From Linnemannia elongata (lineage: Eukaryota; Mortierellomycota; Mortierellomycetes; Mortierellales; Mortierellaceae), in assembly GCA_036320915.1 (NCBI GenBank), contig JAXBDG010000005.1:558001-622000 (forward strand): 64,000 nt of DNA. Reading direction: 5' to 3'. A program made the translations under genes and the position numbers. This document shows positions 44,870 to 55,810 of the stretch, in pieces; the stretch's first letter is position 1; each line of letters opens with the position of its first letter. A model generated the notes under the pieces. The model saw only the letters and a program-made list of their open reading frames with translations. It did no database searches and was not told the origin of the DNA.

Positions 44870-46194
44870 AACGGTCCTGGTATGTTGCGCGACCAAGAAT
44901 TGAAGTCAACTGAGAAAATAATAAAGTTAGGCGTATCAGCCAGTATCCTGAACTGAAACCTGTACGAGAATTCACCATTCAGAGTCAGGTAGACCAATTT
45001 GGGAAGCTCCCAGCCTCATGTATAGATAGGCCGTCGTCTCTTGAATGAGAGTGAAGTGAATGGTTGTATCGAAGTTAAAGAGGCTCTTGCTCCACTTGAG
45101 ATTCGCCGGCCAGAACCTCCTTGTCATCCATGCTACCGCTGCTGTCATTGGCATCACCACTGTCGTTACAATCGTCAACTATACTCTCAAAGTCCTTGGC
45201 GGGTGGAATAAAAGGACACGGCTCTGAGTTTTCCATGAATACCTTGAGCATCCGCTGTTCCAAGTGCTCCAATTTCGGCGTATTCCAGAGCGCTCCTGGA
45301 TTAATGATGGGCATAAGGATCCCTGTGATACTGTCCGATCCTGAGCACGTGAGGTAAAAGTCGACAACGCTCCTGCACGAACGAGACCGCGTCATCAATG
45401 GTCTAGTTCCGTTTTTCTCGCTGTTCATCCAGTTCTGCTCGTTTCTCTGGGGTGTTTGCTGCTCGGAGGATTGGGAACCCTTTGTCAAGCGAAAGGTGGC
45501 GTGGGACAGAATCTTGAGACGAAGAACCATTGTGACGTAATGAGTGATGTCCATGATGGGGATGACGGGCCCTGGGTACGCTCCACGTTAGCGGAACACA
45601 ACACCTATATCAAATCGCGACGGAGATCGCGGGCAGTTGATATTGTGGCAATGTACTTCTGCTTTTCGAAAAGAGATGGGACTTTTTCGAGGAGGTATCG
45701 GCCGTTGTGTCCGTGTTGCTCCATACTTGAAGCTCGCACGATTGCTGAGGACCGCGTTTTGAAAGAGGCACTATCCAAGCATCGGGTTATGTTGGAAATC
45801 GATGTTGGTGACAAACGAGTAGTAGGGGATCGATGATGGTGGTTCTTCTGCTGGCAACAGTTGATAATGTTCCTGCTCCGGCACCTGCTACGTTAGTTCC
45901 TGGATGAATGCGGCTCGCAACAAATCCGAGACGCATTTGTGACCCTAGCGGAGACTGAAGAGAAGGGGTCGGATCAAATTCAAGAGACTGGCAAGTATGC
46001 TGTCGTCGACAGTGTTCATGCCATATCGAACGTGTCGAGGTAGAAGGAATCCGCGTATATGATAGGCAGGACGACTGCGAAGATGTATTTGTTGACGCGT
46101 AACAAGGAAGCGAGGTATGGCTGTCAGGCTGGTCGGCGAGGTGACGGATGACCAACTGGAGACATTCCATTGGTAAAGGGAATGCAATTGTCAT
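44870..46194 (-). pseudogene. Decayed F-box/LRR paralogue
   Basis: The start MTIAFPLPMECLQLVIRHLA at 46194 is a good family N-terminus, but the frame breaks within about 20 codons. Later pieces remain in different frames: ISDITHY-type and VPRLKVLS-like text around 45500, FIPPA near 45200, and LPKLVYLTLNGEFSYRFQF plus ILADTPNF near 44900-45000. The gene has lost more than a third of its length by deletion and ends without the normal C-terminus. GGTGGCAAG (46325) and GGTGGCAAC (46367) lie upstream of its start. Confidence 0.78.
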
Positions 46195-46324
46195 GGCGCG
46201 AATGAATGGCAAAAGTCGAGTGGTGTTGGTGGAAGAGGGCGTTATGGTGAAGGAGAAATGAAGAGAGGCAAGAAAGAAAAGAAAATAAGAAAAAAAAAAG
46301 CGGCTTGTTTATTATTTTCTTCCT

Positions 46325-46375
46325 GGTGGCAAGTGGGCGTGCAAGCCGTCGACTCTTTCCATTCTTGGTGGCAAC
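46325..46375 (+). promoter_or_regulatory. Two PACE-like GGTGGCAA sites
   Basis: GGTGGCAAG at 46325-46333 and GGTGGCAAC at 46367-46375, 130-180 bp upstream of the decayed F-box start at 46194, the same spacing and arrangement as upstream of the intact gene starting at 36414. Confidence 0.35.
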
Positions 46376-46479
46376 CATACTAGATACTCAGACCCTGGAC
46401 GTTCGACAGTCGTCGAAACTCGATAGTCCATAGGATACAATCGCGGATCGAAAGTATCTCACCCTCAATATTAGTTAAG

Positions 46480-48497
46480 TTAGACCGAAGCAGCAACCTG
46501 CTGCTGCTTCTCAAAAACAGCCCTTGCTCTCTGCTCACTCACAGATACCACTGGTGCAACGCTTCCCTTCACGACAATTGCTGGAAGGAACCCTACTTGT
46601 GGTCTAAACCTTATAGTCTTGGCCATCTATGTCATCAAAAAGTAGGTTATGAGCGCAGGCTCTATTAGTGCTTTGCTTTCAAGAACGTCAGTCTGGACGT
46701 GAAGCAAAAATTAACAGAAACAGATACCGTACCGCGATTCTCCATAACCAAGCGGGGATGAGCGTAGTGAGGTAGAGGATAATGGCTCCCACAATACCTC
46801 TGCCGGCGGTCTTGGCCAACTGCCGGCTGTTATTAAAGGATTCTGTCACGGCTGGAAGTCGCTCCTTTTGATACTCCTCAAAGATCTTGGTGATATCCTC
46901 TCCTGTCTTAGCGGGCATTGCATAGAACAAGTTGGCGAGGGCAATAGCGTCGTGCATTGCTGTCACTGCACCTATTATTCCAAAAGAAGAAAAAAAAGAA
47001 AATATAAGGACGTGATTGATGGAAACATTGCTTGGAAATGAAAAGAAAAGAGCAGAGCAATCGAGGACGTACCATGTCCTCCAGCGGGATTCAACTTGTG
47101 GCAAGCTACAGAAGTGAATAATTTGAGCAGGCTATCGTTAGTTAAGAGGGACGATAGACATTAATTCACCTGGTAATGACGAGGGGAAAGAGTATCCACT
47201 TACCATCACCCATCAAGACATAACGACGGTGGTGCCAGGTCGTGAAAACCTTCTCCTCCAACATCACCTTAGAGATGAATTCCTTGGGCGTTTGATCGTA
47301 GAGGTCACCAAGGGTGCGCCTCTTTCCGTCGAGTAATTGAATGGGAAAGTTCCGAGTCTCCTCACACATAGTTTGCGCTGGGTAATCGCCCCATTCCGAG
47401 TTCTCACTGTGTCGGAAACGCTGCTCCATGGCCGCTTTGCTCGTTTTTCTCGACAAATGGTGCAGCACCATCCAGCAGAGCGTTCCTTGCGCTGTGTTGA
47501 ACGTATGCCACTAATACATTGGAATCGCCAGACAATATGGTGCATTTACATATTTTGATTAGCAACAACTTCGTAATCGGTCAAAAAGTATTCTGTAATG
47601 CAAGAACACTTACTGTGAAAGGCTTGTCGTCTCCATACAGGTTGTTGAAATGGCATTGGGGTTCAGCAACAGTAGGGAACTCTTCAGGGTCCAGGACCTT
47701 GGTCTGACCAACCAAGCATGTACAACTGAAAGGAAGATCTTCTTGGTCAGACTTTGGGAGCAATCCTTCCGCTTTCAGTTGCTCATACATTCGCTGACGG
47801 ACAGCACTGTAGGCACCGTCGGCGCCAACAATGATGTCGCCCTCGAAGGTATTGCTGTTGGAAAGATGGAGGGTGACTTTGTCGTCTTTCTCGGTGATGT
47901 TGAGAACGCGATGACCAAAGTGAATCTTGTGGGGAGGGACTTGTTTGAGGATGAGATCATAGAGCTTGGGACGAGCAACAATGTACTGCCCGTACCCCGT
48001 ACTAGCCAGTAGCAAACAATGAACGCAAAACAAATACATTAGAACATGATGTCCTCAAGGTTTATGCCGCATATAAAGTCACCAAAGATACTTACAACTC
48101 CTCAACGGGACTCAGATCCAGAGGCTTTAAAGGCACCAGGGTTTCTTTGTAGCCAACCAGACGGGTTAAGTACTTTCCGATAGTAAGGAACTCATCGTAG
48201 ATACCCAGTTGCTCAAAGATGGGAAGGAGCGTGGGTCCAATCGACATCGCGGAGCCTTATCACATACAAATGGAGAGGCATGGAACCCATGAGAAAAAAA
48301 GAGCCTTGGATATATGCCAGGGGGATTCTGGAAGGTGAACAACAGCAACAGGACGACATACCTAATGGTTTGACGGCGCTAGCACGCTCAAAGATCAAGT
48401 AAGGCACATCTGACTTTTCGAGGAGGGCGCCGAGCATCAAACCCCCAAGGCCTGCTCCAACGATTAAAATTGTTGGCTTATCACTTGTTGTCGACAT
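46480..48497 (-). CDS. FAD-dependent monooxygenase (copy 2, intact, 7 exons)
   Basis: Paralogue of the gene at 6418-8519 with exactly the same seven exon lengths. Exons on the minus strand: 48497-48362, 48255-48096, 48001-47614, 47510-47204, 47105-47073, 46971-46733, 46626-46480; 469 residues. Motifs: VGAGLGGLMLGALLEK (FAD Rossmann), GDIIVGADGAYSAVRQ (DG), YVLMGDACHKLNPAGGHGAV (GD). Every splice site is GT/AG. The C-terminus ends KQQQVAASV. Substrate unknown; the conserved FAD motifs suggest it is functional. Its upstream neighbour on the same strand is a related pseudogene. Confidence 0.87.
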
Positions 48498-49229
48498 AAT
48501 TGATTGGATAGAGGAGCGAAGTGTAAGAATCGAGTTGAATGAATGTCGGAATGAACAGAAAAGGCAGAGAGGAATGAGTGAATGTAGTCGAGAGGGGCGA
48601 TGACGAGAAAGGTAGGGAAGGCGGTACAAGTGGAATGAGAAAAAAGCACGGAGGAAAGGAAGAACGTAAGACGAAAAGAGAGAAAGAAAAGACACAAGAA
48701 TGGAGGACGGAGGAAAGAGTATTTCTCTTGGGTCATATTTGTTTGTTATTGGTGTCCAGAGGTTGCTCAGTCCTCGCGTTTTCTTTTCCCTTCGTTGAAG
48801 CAACCACTGCTTCGTTCCTTTCTCTCTCTGTCTCTCTTTCTAATCCTCTCCATGTATGTATTTGTTTGTGTGAGCAATGAGCTCTATCCTTCACTGCCTC
48901 ATCCTTCTTTTCGTATTCTCCTTTTCCTTCCAACGGTCAACCCTCCCCTTCCTTTTTTCCCGTGGACTGTTAATTAACTTTTTCTTTCTTCGCAACAAGA
49001 ATCCGGTTTTTTGTCAGTTCCCATACCCAACGGCATGTATCATGATTTTCAAAAGGTAAACTTCATCCCTGGGAGCATTAATTTTTTTTGTTCTATTTTA
49101 CTACATGGTATAATGTATAAGACTGTACGTTTGTCATCTGTTATTAAGATACCCGTCATTCTTTCAAGATGCTGGTTTCGTCTTATGGTGGCAAGCGGTT
49201 GTGCCCCTGCTCGGGGGGGGGGGGGACAA
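48498..49229. other. Intergenic region between monooxygenase copies
   Basis: Promoter side of copy 2 and 3' side of the pseudogene copy. It has a purine-rich stretch near 48640-48700 and ends in a run of 13 G (49213-49225) directly beside the pseudogene stop codon. No gene is seen. Confidence 0.5.
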
Positions 49230-51269
49230 TTAGATCGATGCAGCAGTTTGCTGCCGCTTCTCAAAGACGGTCCTTGCCTTCTGTTCACTCGGTGACTTGG
49301 CAGGCAAAACTGTTCCTTTCACCTCCACACGCTTTAGGAACGCAGCTTGAGGTCTCAAAGGGACCTGCTTAGCCATCTACGTCGTTTTAACAAAAAGGGA
49401 AGCAAATGTCATGGTCAGCACCATTAGCCCGTCTATGCTCACATTTTTCTACTATTCTTTCCGTTGATACTATTATGGAAGTGAAGGAAATATACACCAT
49501 TCCATTGTAACATACCGCAAGTCTCCATAGCCACATAGGTGCATCTGCAGAGAAATAGAGGGGAATCGCGCCTGAAAGGCCTCTCCCAGAGATTTTAGCC
49601 AGATGCCGACTGTGGTTGTACGACTGTGTCACGGCTGGGAGTCGCTCCTTTTGATATTCCTCAAAGATCCTGGTGATGTCCTCCAATGTTCTCGTCGGCA
49701 TACTATAAAGCAGATTGGCAAGGGCAACAGCATCATGCATTGCTGTTACTGTACCTAGAAGGTGAATAACACAAAGAAAAAAATTGTGAGTGCGCTGGCG
49801 ACGGCATTATTTGTTAATTACTTCGAAGAGCATGCATCGAGAAGAGGACGTACCATGACCTCCAGAAGGGTTCAGTTTATGGCAGGCTACAAAAGCAATA
49901 TTGTCCGGATATTCATTAGTTGGAGGACTAAAAATTAGCGAAAAAAAAGACACAGAGGCGCTGGAAAGATGACAGTCGGTAGTTACCATCGCCCAACAGA
50001 ACATAACGACGGTAGTGCCAGGTCGTGGAAACCTTCTCCTCCAACATCGCCTTAGAGATGAATTCCTTGGGCGTTTGATCGTAGAGGTCACCGAGGGTGC
50101 GCTTCTTCCGTCGAGTAATTGAATGAGAAAGCTCCGAGTTTCCTCACACATAGTTTGCGCTGGGTAATCGCCCCATTCCGAGTTCTCACTGTGTCGGAAA
50201 CGCTGCTCCATGGCTGCTTTGCTCGTTTTTCTCGACATATGGTGCAGCACCATCCAACAGAGAGTTCCTTGCGCCGTGTTGAACGTATGCCACGAAGACA
50301 ATGAGAATCACCAGACAAAATGGTGCACATTTACATATTTTGCATGGCAACAACATCGTCATTATCAGTCAAAAATCACGCCGTCTGACAACAGGACGTA
50401 CAGTGAACGGCTTGTTTCTCCATAGGTGTTAGTAAAATGGCAATGGGGCAAGGCTATGACAGGAAACTCTTCAGGATCCAAGACTTTTGTCTGTCCCACA
50501 AAAGCAAGCACAGCGGAAAGATAGATCCTCCTGGTAAGACTTGGGCAGCTTTCCTACCGCCTTTAACTGCTCGTACATCCGCTGACAGACAGCGCTATAG
50601 GCTCCGTCAGCACCAACGATAATATCTCCTTCAATGGTGTCCTTGTTTGAAAGATGGATGATGACCTTGTTATCCTCCTCAGTAATGTTCAAAACGCGGT
50701 GGCCAAAATGGATTTTGCGAGAAGGGACCTGTTTGAGTACAAGATCATATGGTTTCGGACGTGCAACAATGTACTCTCCGTATCCGGCGCTGATTCGTAG
50801 CAAGCATTCAATTAGAAAAAGACATTAGAACATGTTGTTCATAAGTTCATGGTGCACTATAGCAAGATAGTAGAGGCACTTACAATCCTTCGACAGGTAA
50901 AAGGTCCGAAGGCCTCATGGGCTGCAACGAATCCTTTTAGCCAATCAGATGAGTCAAGTGTTTTCCGATAGTGAGGAATTCGTCGTAGATGCCCAATTGC
51001 TCAAAGATAGGAAGAAGGGTAGGTCCAACTGCCATGGCGGAGCCTATTCGTATACAAAATTAAGAAACGCGATACTGTGAATGGAAATAAAGGAGACTAG
51101 CGAGCACGGTTCAAGCGTTTGAGCGCTACATACCCAATGGTTTGACAGTGGTGGCGCGCTCAAAGATCTGGTAAGGCACACCAGCCTTTTCGAGGAGGGC
51201 ACCAAGTAAGAGTCCTTCGAGACCTGCCCCGACGATAAGAACTTTAGGCCTGTCGCTTTTTGTCGACAT
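49230..51269 (-). pseudogene. FAD monooxygenase pseudogene (copy 3)
   Basis: All seven exons are recognisable, but the gene is dead. Exon 1 (51269-51134) is intact (MSTKSDRPKVLIVGAGLEG). Exon 2 (51043-50884) has an in-frame TAA at 50937-50939 where the other copies have the Tyr of GYKE or CYKE. Exon 3 (50789-50402) has a one-base insertion near 50500 and a compensating deletion near 50415. The acceptor of exon 4 is CG instead of AG (beside 50293). Exon 4 has a one-base deletion near 50105. The C-terminus (EKRQQTAASI, stop 49232-49230) resembles copy 1, whereas exon 4 is nearly identical to copy 2, a mosaic pattern. Confidence 0.85.
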
Positions 51270-52229
51270 AAGTGAAAAGTCAATGAATGCGAGAGGAATG
51301 GAATGAAAGAGACATTAGAGTGGAATGAATGAGTGAGTAGAAACAGATGAGGGGAGGGCGAAAAGAAAGGAGAAAAGAGGGAGAAGAGAAGGAGGTGGCG
51401 TGAACGAAGTAAGGGAGAGGGGCATCGATGAGGATTGATGTTCTTCCCGTTAATGCAGTTGTTCGCTTCAGGGAAAAGAAATAGGTTCGACGCCGTTTTT
51501 TTTTTTTTTTTCTTTTTTTTTTAACGTTTGTGCAACCAATGCACCTCTCTCTTTCTCTCCCTCTCTTTTCTGTGCTCTTTATTTGAAAGTACGAAGAAGC
51601 TCTCTTCTTTCCTGTGTCTACTTTTCCCACTCCGTTCTTGGACCTCTCAACCAACGGTCGCACCCTAACCAATGGCTTTCTCCTCGGCATTTCTGGGAAG
51701 ATGAAAGTGCGCACAAGATTATTCACGAATGCGCATTTGAGCTTTAAAAATCTGACCACAAAAAGAAGAAAAGAGCAAAACGATGGACCTCTCTCTTTCT
51801 CTCTCTCTTTCTCTCTCTTTCTCTCTCTCTCTATCCCTCTCTTTCCTTTTTTCCGTCCTAACCCTTATTTTCTCCATTGCGTTCTTTAGTGCAATTGCCC
51901 TTCACTAGGGTATAAAACACAGACGCTCAAGAACCACCCAAAAGAACAAAATAATAACAAATAAAGCACTGTTGAGGTACTACACTCTAAAGCAAATGGA
52001 ACGAATAGAAGTTGGAGAGGGAGAGGGAGGAATTTAAATGAAGAGAGACAAGGGCGGCATGAAGGATAGGAAAAAAAAGAAAATTGGTCAGAAGGAGAGC
52101 TGCAAGAGGAAGAGAAGGTTCGCCTGCAGTTCAGAAAGCAAGCTGACTGTGTTCATCTACTTTGCAGGCTGATGGTTCTTAATGGTTATAACAGTCCACA
52201 CTTTTGGGTATTTATTCAACAGTATCAAT
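51270..52229. other. Intergenic region
   Basis: Upstream of the monooxygenase pseudogene and downstream of the second duplicated F-box gene. It contains T-runs at 51500-51530, CT microsatellites (51790-51830), and from about 51970 the 3' flank of the segmental duplication. Confidence 0.5.
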
Positions 52230-54719
52230 TCAATAGAAATTAAAATTAGTGGTTACTTTCTCGACTGCACCCTCAGCTGCATCCTCATTTACATCCTCTG
52301 TTGCATCCTGATTTGCATCCACAGGAGGCCAATCAGCAAGACGGTAGCATATGCCGTTGCCTGTTTCTCGACCGTCATACTCCAGGACCAACCCAACCTC
52401 GGACGCCAATTCAGGGGTCACCTCGCAAGATGCCGTCGCCAACTGCAGTTTCGGAAGATGCTTTGATGTCGTCTTGACCCAATCGTGCAAACCAAACCCG
52501 CTACACCCCCGCAAAGACAAATACCGGTGAATAGTAGGAAGCACCTTTCTGCACAGAATCGTCAACACTCGTCGGTCCAAAGTCCAGTCTCCGATCAGAG
52601 AAAACTCTGTCAGGTTGGGGAGGTGGATGTATTGCAACTGCAGCTGGTCCAGGGTTTCGTCGTCGTTGTCGTCGTCCTGTGTGTCGCCCACGGCCGTCGA
52701 GTCCTGTACGTTCTGGAGAAGGTCCTTGACGCCGAGGGTCCTCTTATGCTGGCCAGACAACGACCTGGTGTCGACCAAGAACCGTTCCAAGCTGGGAGTG
52801 CTCCGGAGCAGCTTGAACTGGAACCGGTATGCGAACTCTGAGGTGAGCTCCAAGGTGGTCAGCTTGGGTAGATCCCAGTCCCAGGTCCAGATGGGTCGTC
52901 CAAGAGGGCTATGTGTTGTCGCAGTGGCGATTGGTACTAATTTCACAGAGTCATCCTCAAGCTCCTCCCCAGGTTCCTCCAATTCGGCCACCGGCGGAAT
53001 GTACGATGGCGTCTTGTAATTAGACATCCTCAGAACTAAAGACTTCAGCTCGGGTGCGTTCCTGAGTACACCTGGGTGGAACGAGATAGCTGGCGATCCT
53101 TGTAGTCTGAGAGTCTCCAGCTGGATGAGTTCCGTTGGCTCGAATCGAGTGATGTCGCTGGACGAATACCTCTGGCGCCGATCTGCAAGGTCGATGGACT
53201 TCAGCTGTGGGCAATGGGCGAAAAGACTGGGATGGATGCGGAGGGGATTATAGTGAGCATCGATGGCCAAATGACTCAGCAAGGGTGCACGCCAGCATGG
53301 CCAAGACGGGCGACCTCCGACCCAGCACTCAACCGAATCTGGAATGATACCAGCAAGTCGCCATCCAAGTGAAAGAGGTCTCACCTCAAGAGATTGGAGG
53401 GTCTCGCCAAAGCTGTATCCAATGTCGTTGATGAGGCGTCCGTCGGTAGGGCGCTTGTTGTTGACCTCAGCATGTCGGAGAGGGACCAATGGCCTCTGAG
53501 GAGGACATCCGGCTGCATTGTCGGCGTCGTACTGCCTGCGCTCGTCAACAGCCCATTGGAAGATATCGTCGGTGAAAGACGTCAACCATATATCCCTGAG
53601 AGACCGACAGCGATGAAGGAATGGAGACTGTTCGAGGAGGCGAGGCAGACTTAATGCTCCTGGTTGACCCCGCGGTGGCGTGATCGTCTTGACGGCCGAT
53701 AAGTTGGTCTCTCTGACCTTGGTAGCAAAGTGACCCCAGTTATGCATGTCAAGTGCTTCGGGATCAGGAAGAGGTGGGAGAAGGCGGGAAAGCTTCTCCT
53801 CATACTCATCAGGACACCTTTCGAACTCCCCAGAGCATGAAGCAGCCTGGAGAACACTGCCGTGGTGATGTCGAAGGCCCTGAACAAAGAGCACCATTTG
53901 ATCGAGGTGTCGCTTCCGCTCGTCCCGCTGGAGGTTCAGGACCGTAAGCTGCTCAGGCGTCAGCTCTTCAAGATCAATGTGGGCGTCGAACAGTTGTCGA
54001 TCCAGCTCGAACCACACCTTGGAGAGAGCCTTGAACTTGTCGACCAAGGGCAGGTAGCGATCAATATCGGATACAGGGATCTCAAGATACCTGAGGCGCT
54101 CTACACCCCAACACAACGCCCACGTCAAATCCCTTTGAATCTCTCTGTTGATGGCGATGTTGAAGGTCTCTCCAGGTCTTTCCAGCAAAAGATTTGACAG
54201 GGGTGCCTCATTGGCATAGCGTTCCTTGAGTTTGTGATCCCTCACAAAGTCAAGCAACCTCTGGGAGGGTGGTCCAACGTCGTCGTGAAAGTAGTCCTCG
54301 TCCTCGCAAAATTCGTCGACCTGGAAAAAGTCTCCGTCAAAGGCGTCGTTACAGCGGCTCATAGAAATCGCGATCGCAAACGAATGGTACGGAGCATAAG
54401 GTGCAGGGGAGTGTTCCTGGTCGTCGAAGGAGTCTTGAAGGAAGGCAACGCGGAGGAGGTCGGTGACGCGGGTCTTGGGAACACCGAGAAGGAGAGTTGC
54501 GATCAGCTTTTGTCGACGCTTGAAGGCAAGGGAGTCCTTGGGATAGCTTTGATTCAACACCGAGAAGGGAACCCCTCCATAGAGTATAGGCAGAGTGACA
54601 GAGCAGACGTATTTGTTCACACGCAGCATGGTTGCCATAGAGTCAACACCATGGGAACGACCAAGAGCGTGGATGATGGCCTCGAGTAACTCTTGCGGCA
54701 GGGGGAAAGTAGAAGACAT
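52230..54719 (-). CDS. F-box/LRR-like protein (paralogue 6, duplicate B)
   Basis: 829 residues, single exon, starting MSSTFPLPQELLEAIIHALG. It is the duplicate of the gene at 41384-43879, with the same landmarks (DLTWALCWGVERLRYLEI, LHRCRSLRDIWLTS, AISFHPGVLRNAPEL, WTWDWDLPKLTTL, YRFQFKLLRSTPSL). The substitutions I see mostly leave the frame open, so both copies appear functional. It has a shorter acidic stretch (FEDEDYFHDD type) and a longer variable C-terminal repeat (NQDATEDVNEDAAEGAVE). Predicted SCF substrate adaptor; substrate unknown. Confidence 0.83.
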   Translation of the reverse strand: MSSTFPLPQELLEAIIHALGRSHGVDSMATMLRVNKYVCSVTLPILYGGVPFSVLNQSYPKDSLAFKRRQKLIATLLLGVPKTRVTDLLRVAFLQDSFDDQEHSPAPYAPYHSFAIAISMSRCNDAFDGDFFQVDEFCEDEDYFHDDVGPPSQRLLDFVRDHKLKERYANEAPLSNLLLERPGETFNIAINREIQRDLTWALCWGVERLRYLEIPVSDIDRYLPLVDKFKALSKVWFELDRQLFDAHIDLEELTPEQLTVLNLQRDERKRHLDQMVLFVQGLRHHHGSVLQAASCSGEFERCPDEYEEKLSRLLPPLPDPEALDMHNWGHFATKVRETNLSAVKTITPPRGQPGALSLPRLLEQSPFLHRCRSLRDIWLTSFTDDIFQWAVDERRQYDADNAAGCPPQRPLVPLRHAEVNNKRPTDGRLINDIGYSFGETLQSLEVRPLSLGWRLAGIIPDSVECWVGGRPSWPCWRAPLLSHLAIDAHYNPLRIHPSLFAHCPQLKSIDLADRRQRYSSSDITRFEPTELIQLETLRLQGSPAISFHPGVLRNAPELKSLVLRMSNYKTPSYIPPVAELEEPGEELEDDSVKLVPIATATTHSPLGRPIWTWDWDLPKLTTLELTSEFAYRFQFKLLRSTPSLERFLVDTRSLSGQHKRTLGVKDLLQNVQDSTAVGDTQDDDNDDETLDQLQLQYIHLPNLTEFSLIGDWTLDRRVLTILCRKVLPTIHRYLSLRGCSGFGLHDWVKTTSKHLPKLQLATASCEVTPELASEVGLVLEYDGRETGNGICYRLADWPPVDANQDATEDVNEDAAEGAVEKVTTNFNFY

Positions 54720-55810
54720 TCGGGTATGGGTCGAAAGAAGGAACAATAAGGGTAGAAAGTTACAAGTAGAGAGGGATGATAGGATGAATGGTAGAGTGAA
54801 GAAAAAAAAGAAGGGAAGTGTTGAAGTGAGGAGCTAGTGAGAAAGGGGAAGAAGAGAAGCGAAAGAAGGAGGAAAAGAAGACGAAGGGATCAAAGTAGAA
54901 GAAAATGATGAAGATGAAGCGGTAGAAGCAGTCAGAGGCATCCAAGATCAAGCCAGGTATTATTTTTTTTTTTTTTGCGTTGGGCTGTGGTACATTGGCG
55001 GTTGGCAGATTTGTGGTTGAGAGCACTTGGCGTTGGCTGTCTACTGCATACGTTTGTGCACAACAAACACCCACCAACAAGAGCACAAACAAGCCAAAGC
55101 TTACTTGTTATTCGCACGCGCTTGATACCATACCGACAATACATCCTTTATTTTATTTTTTTCACTCATTATTTACTAACAGAAACCATACCGCGGCTAC
55201 TCCACTGCATTCCTTCCGTTATCCGGCCGGTCCACCAACACATACTGCTGGTCATGCTCTGGGGAATATGGGACCACCTCCAACCCAGCCTAAGCAACTA
55301 ATCCCTCCATTGCCGTCTCTTCACACCACCACCGAGAGAGGCAATGGTAGCAAGAGAAGAACTATATGCCGTCTTGAGTCGAACCAGGGGGTATTCAATA
55401 AGTAGATTTTCCCATATGTACAAGACTGGGATTGAATAATAGCCAATCATTCGGGTGTAGACATGCACAAAAGCTGAAACTTGTAAGTTTTCCAACTTGC
55501 AACGATAACCAATCATTTCCGGAAGGACATACATGTTTTTTTCATGTATGTCCTTCACTATTTTGTGTGAATGGGTGAAGCGCGCGATCGAGCTTCTCAA
55601 ACGTTTAATATGATTCACTGCCGACTAACTTAAGAACCTTCACAACAATACTATGGACATTCGAAGTGATATCATGTGATCATCTGGCGTTTCCCTTTTC
55701 TGGAGAAAGGCGATCTGATACAGCACCTCAAACAATCGCAGAAACGGGACAGACCAGCTGAGCACACACACCATCCTCTAACCATCAATAGTGTCGGACA
55801 CCACAAACAT
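54720..55810. other. Intergenic region, duplicated flank then unique DNA
   Basis: The first part (to about 55390) matches the upstream flank of the other duplicated F-box gene. The rest is unique and holds a short perfect hairpin (55522-55556). No gene is recognised. Confidence 0.5.
55522..55556. repeat. Perfect 14-bp hairpin with T7 loop
   Basis: GAAGGACATACATG at 55522-55535, seven T, then CATGTATGTCCTTC at 55543-55556. Nearby, CCAATCATT occurs twice (about 55442 and 55509). It may be part of a fold-back element. Confidence 0.8.

Larger units (their letters stand above)
41150..55390. repeat. Dispersed 3.4-kb segmental duplication (41.15-44.5 kb and 51.97-55.39 kb)
   Basis: Both blocks have the same orientation and hold an F-box gene plus its flanks. 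Downstream similarity starts near CTGTTGAAGTAC (41161) and CTGTTGAGGTAC (about 51970). Upstream similarity reaches CAATGGTAGCAAGAG (44461 and 55341). Large parts of the coding region are nearly identical. Between the blocks lie a decayed F-box copy and two monooxygenase copies. Confidence 0.8.
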
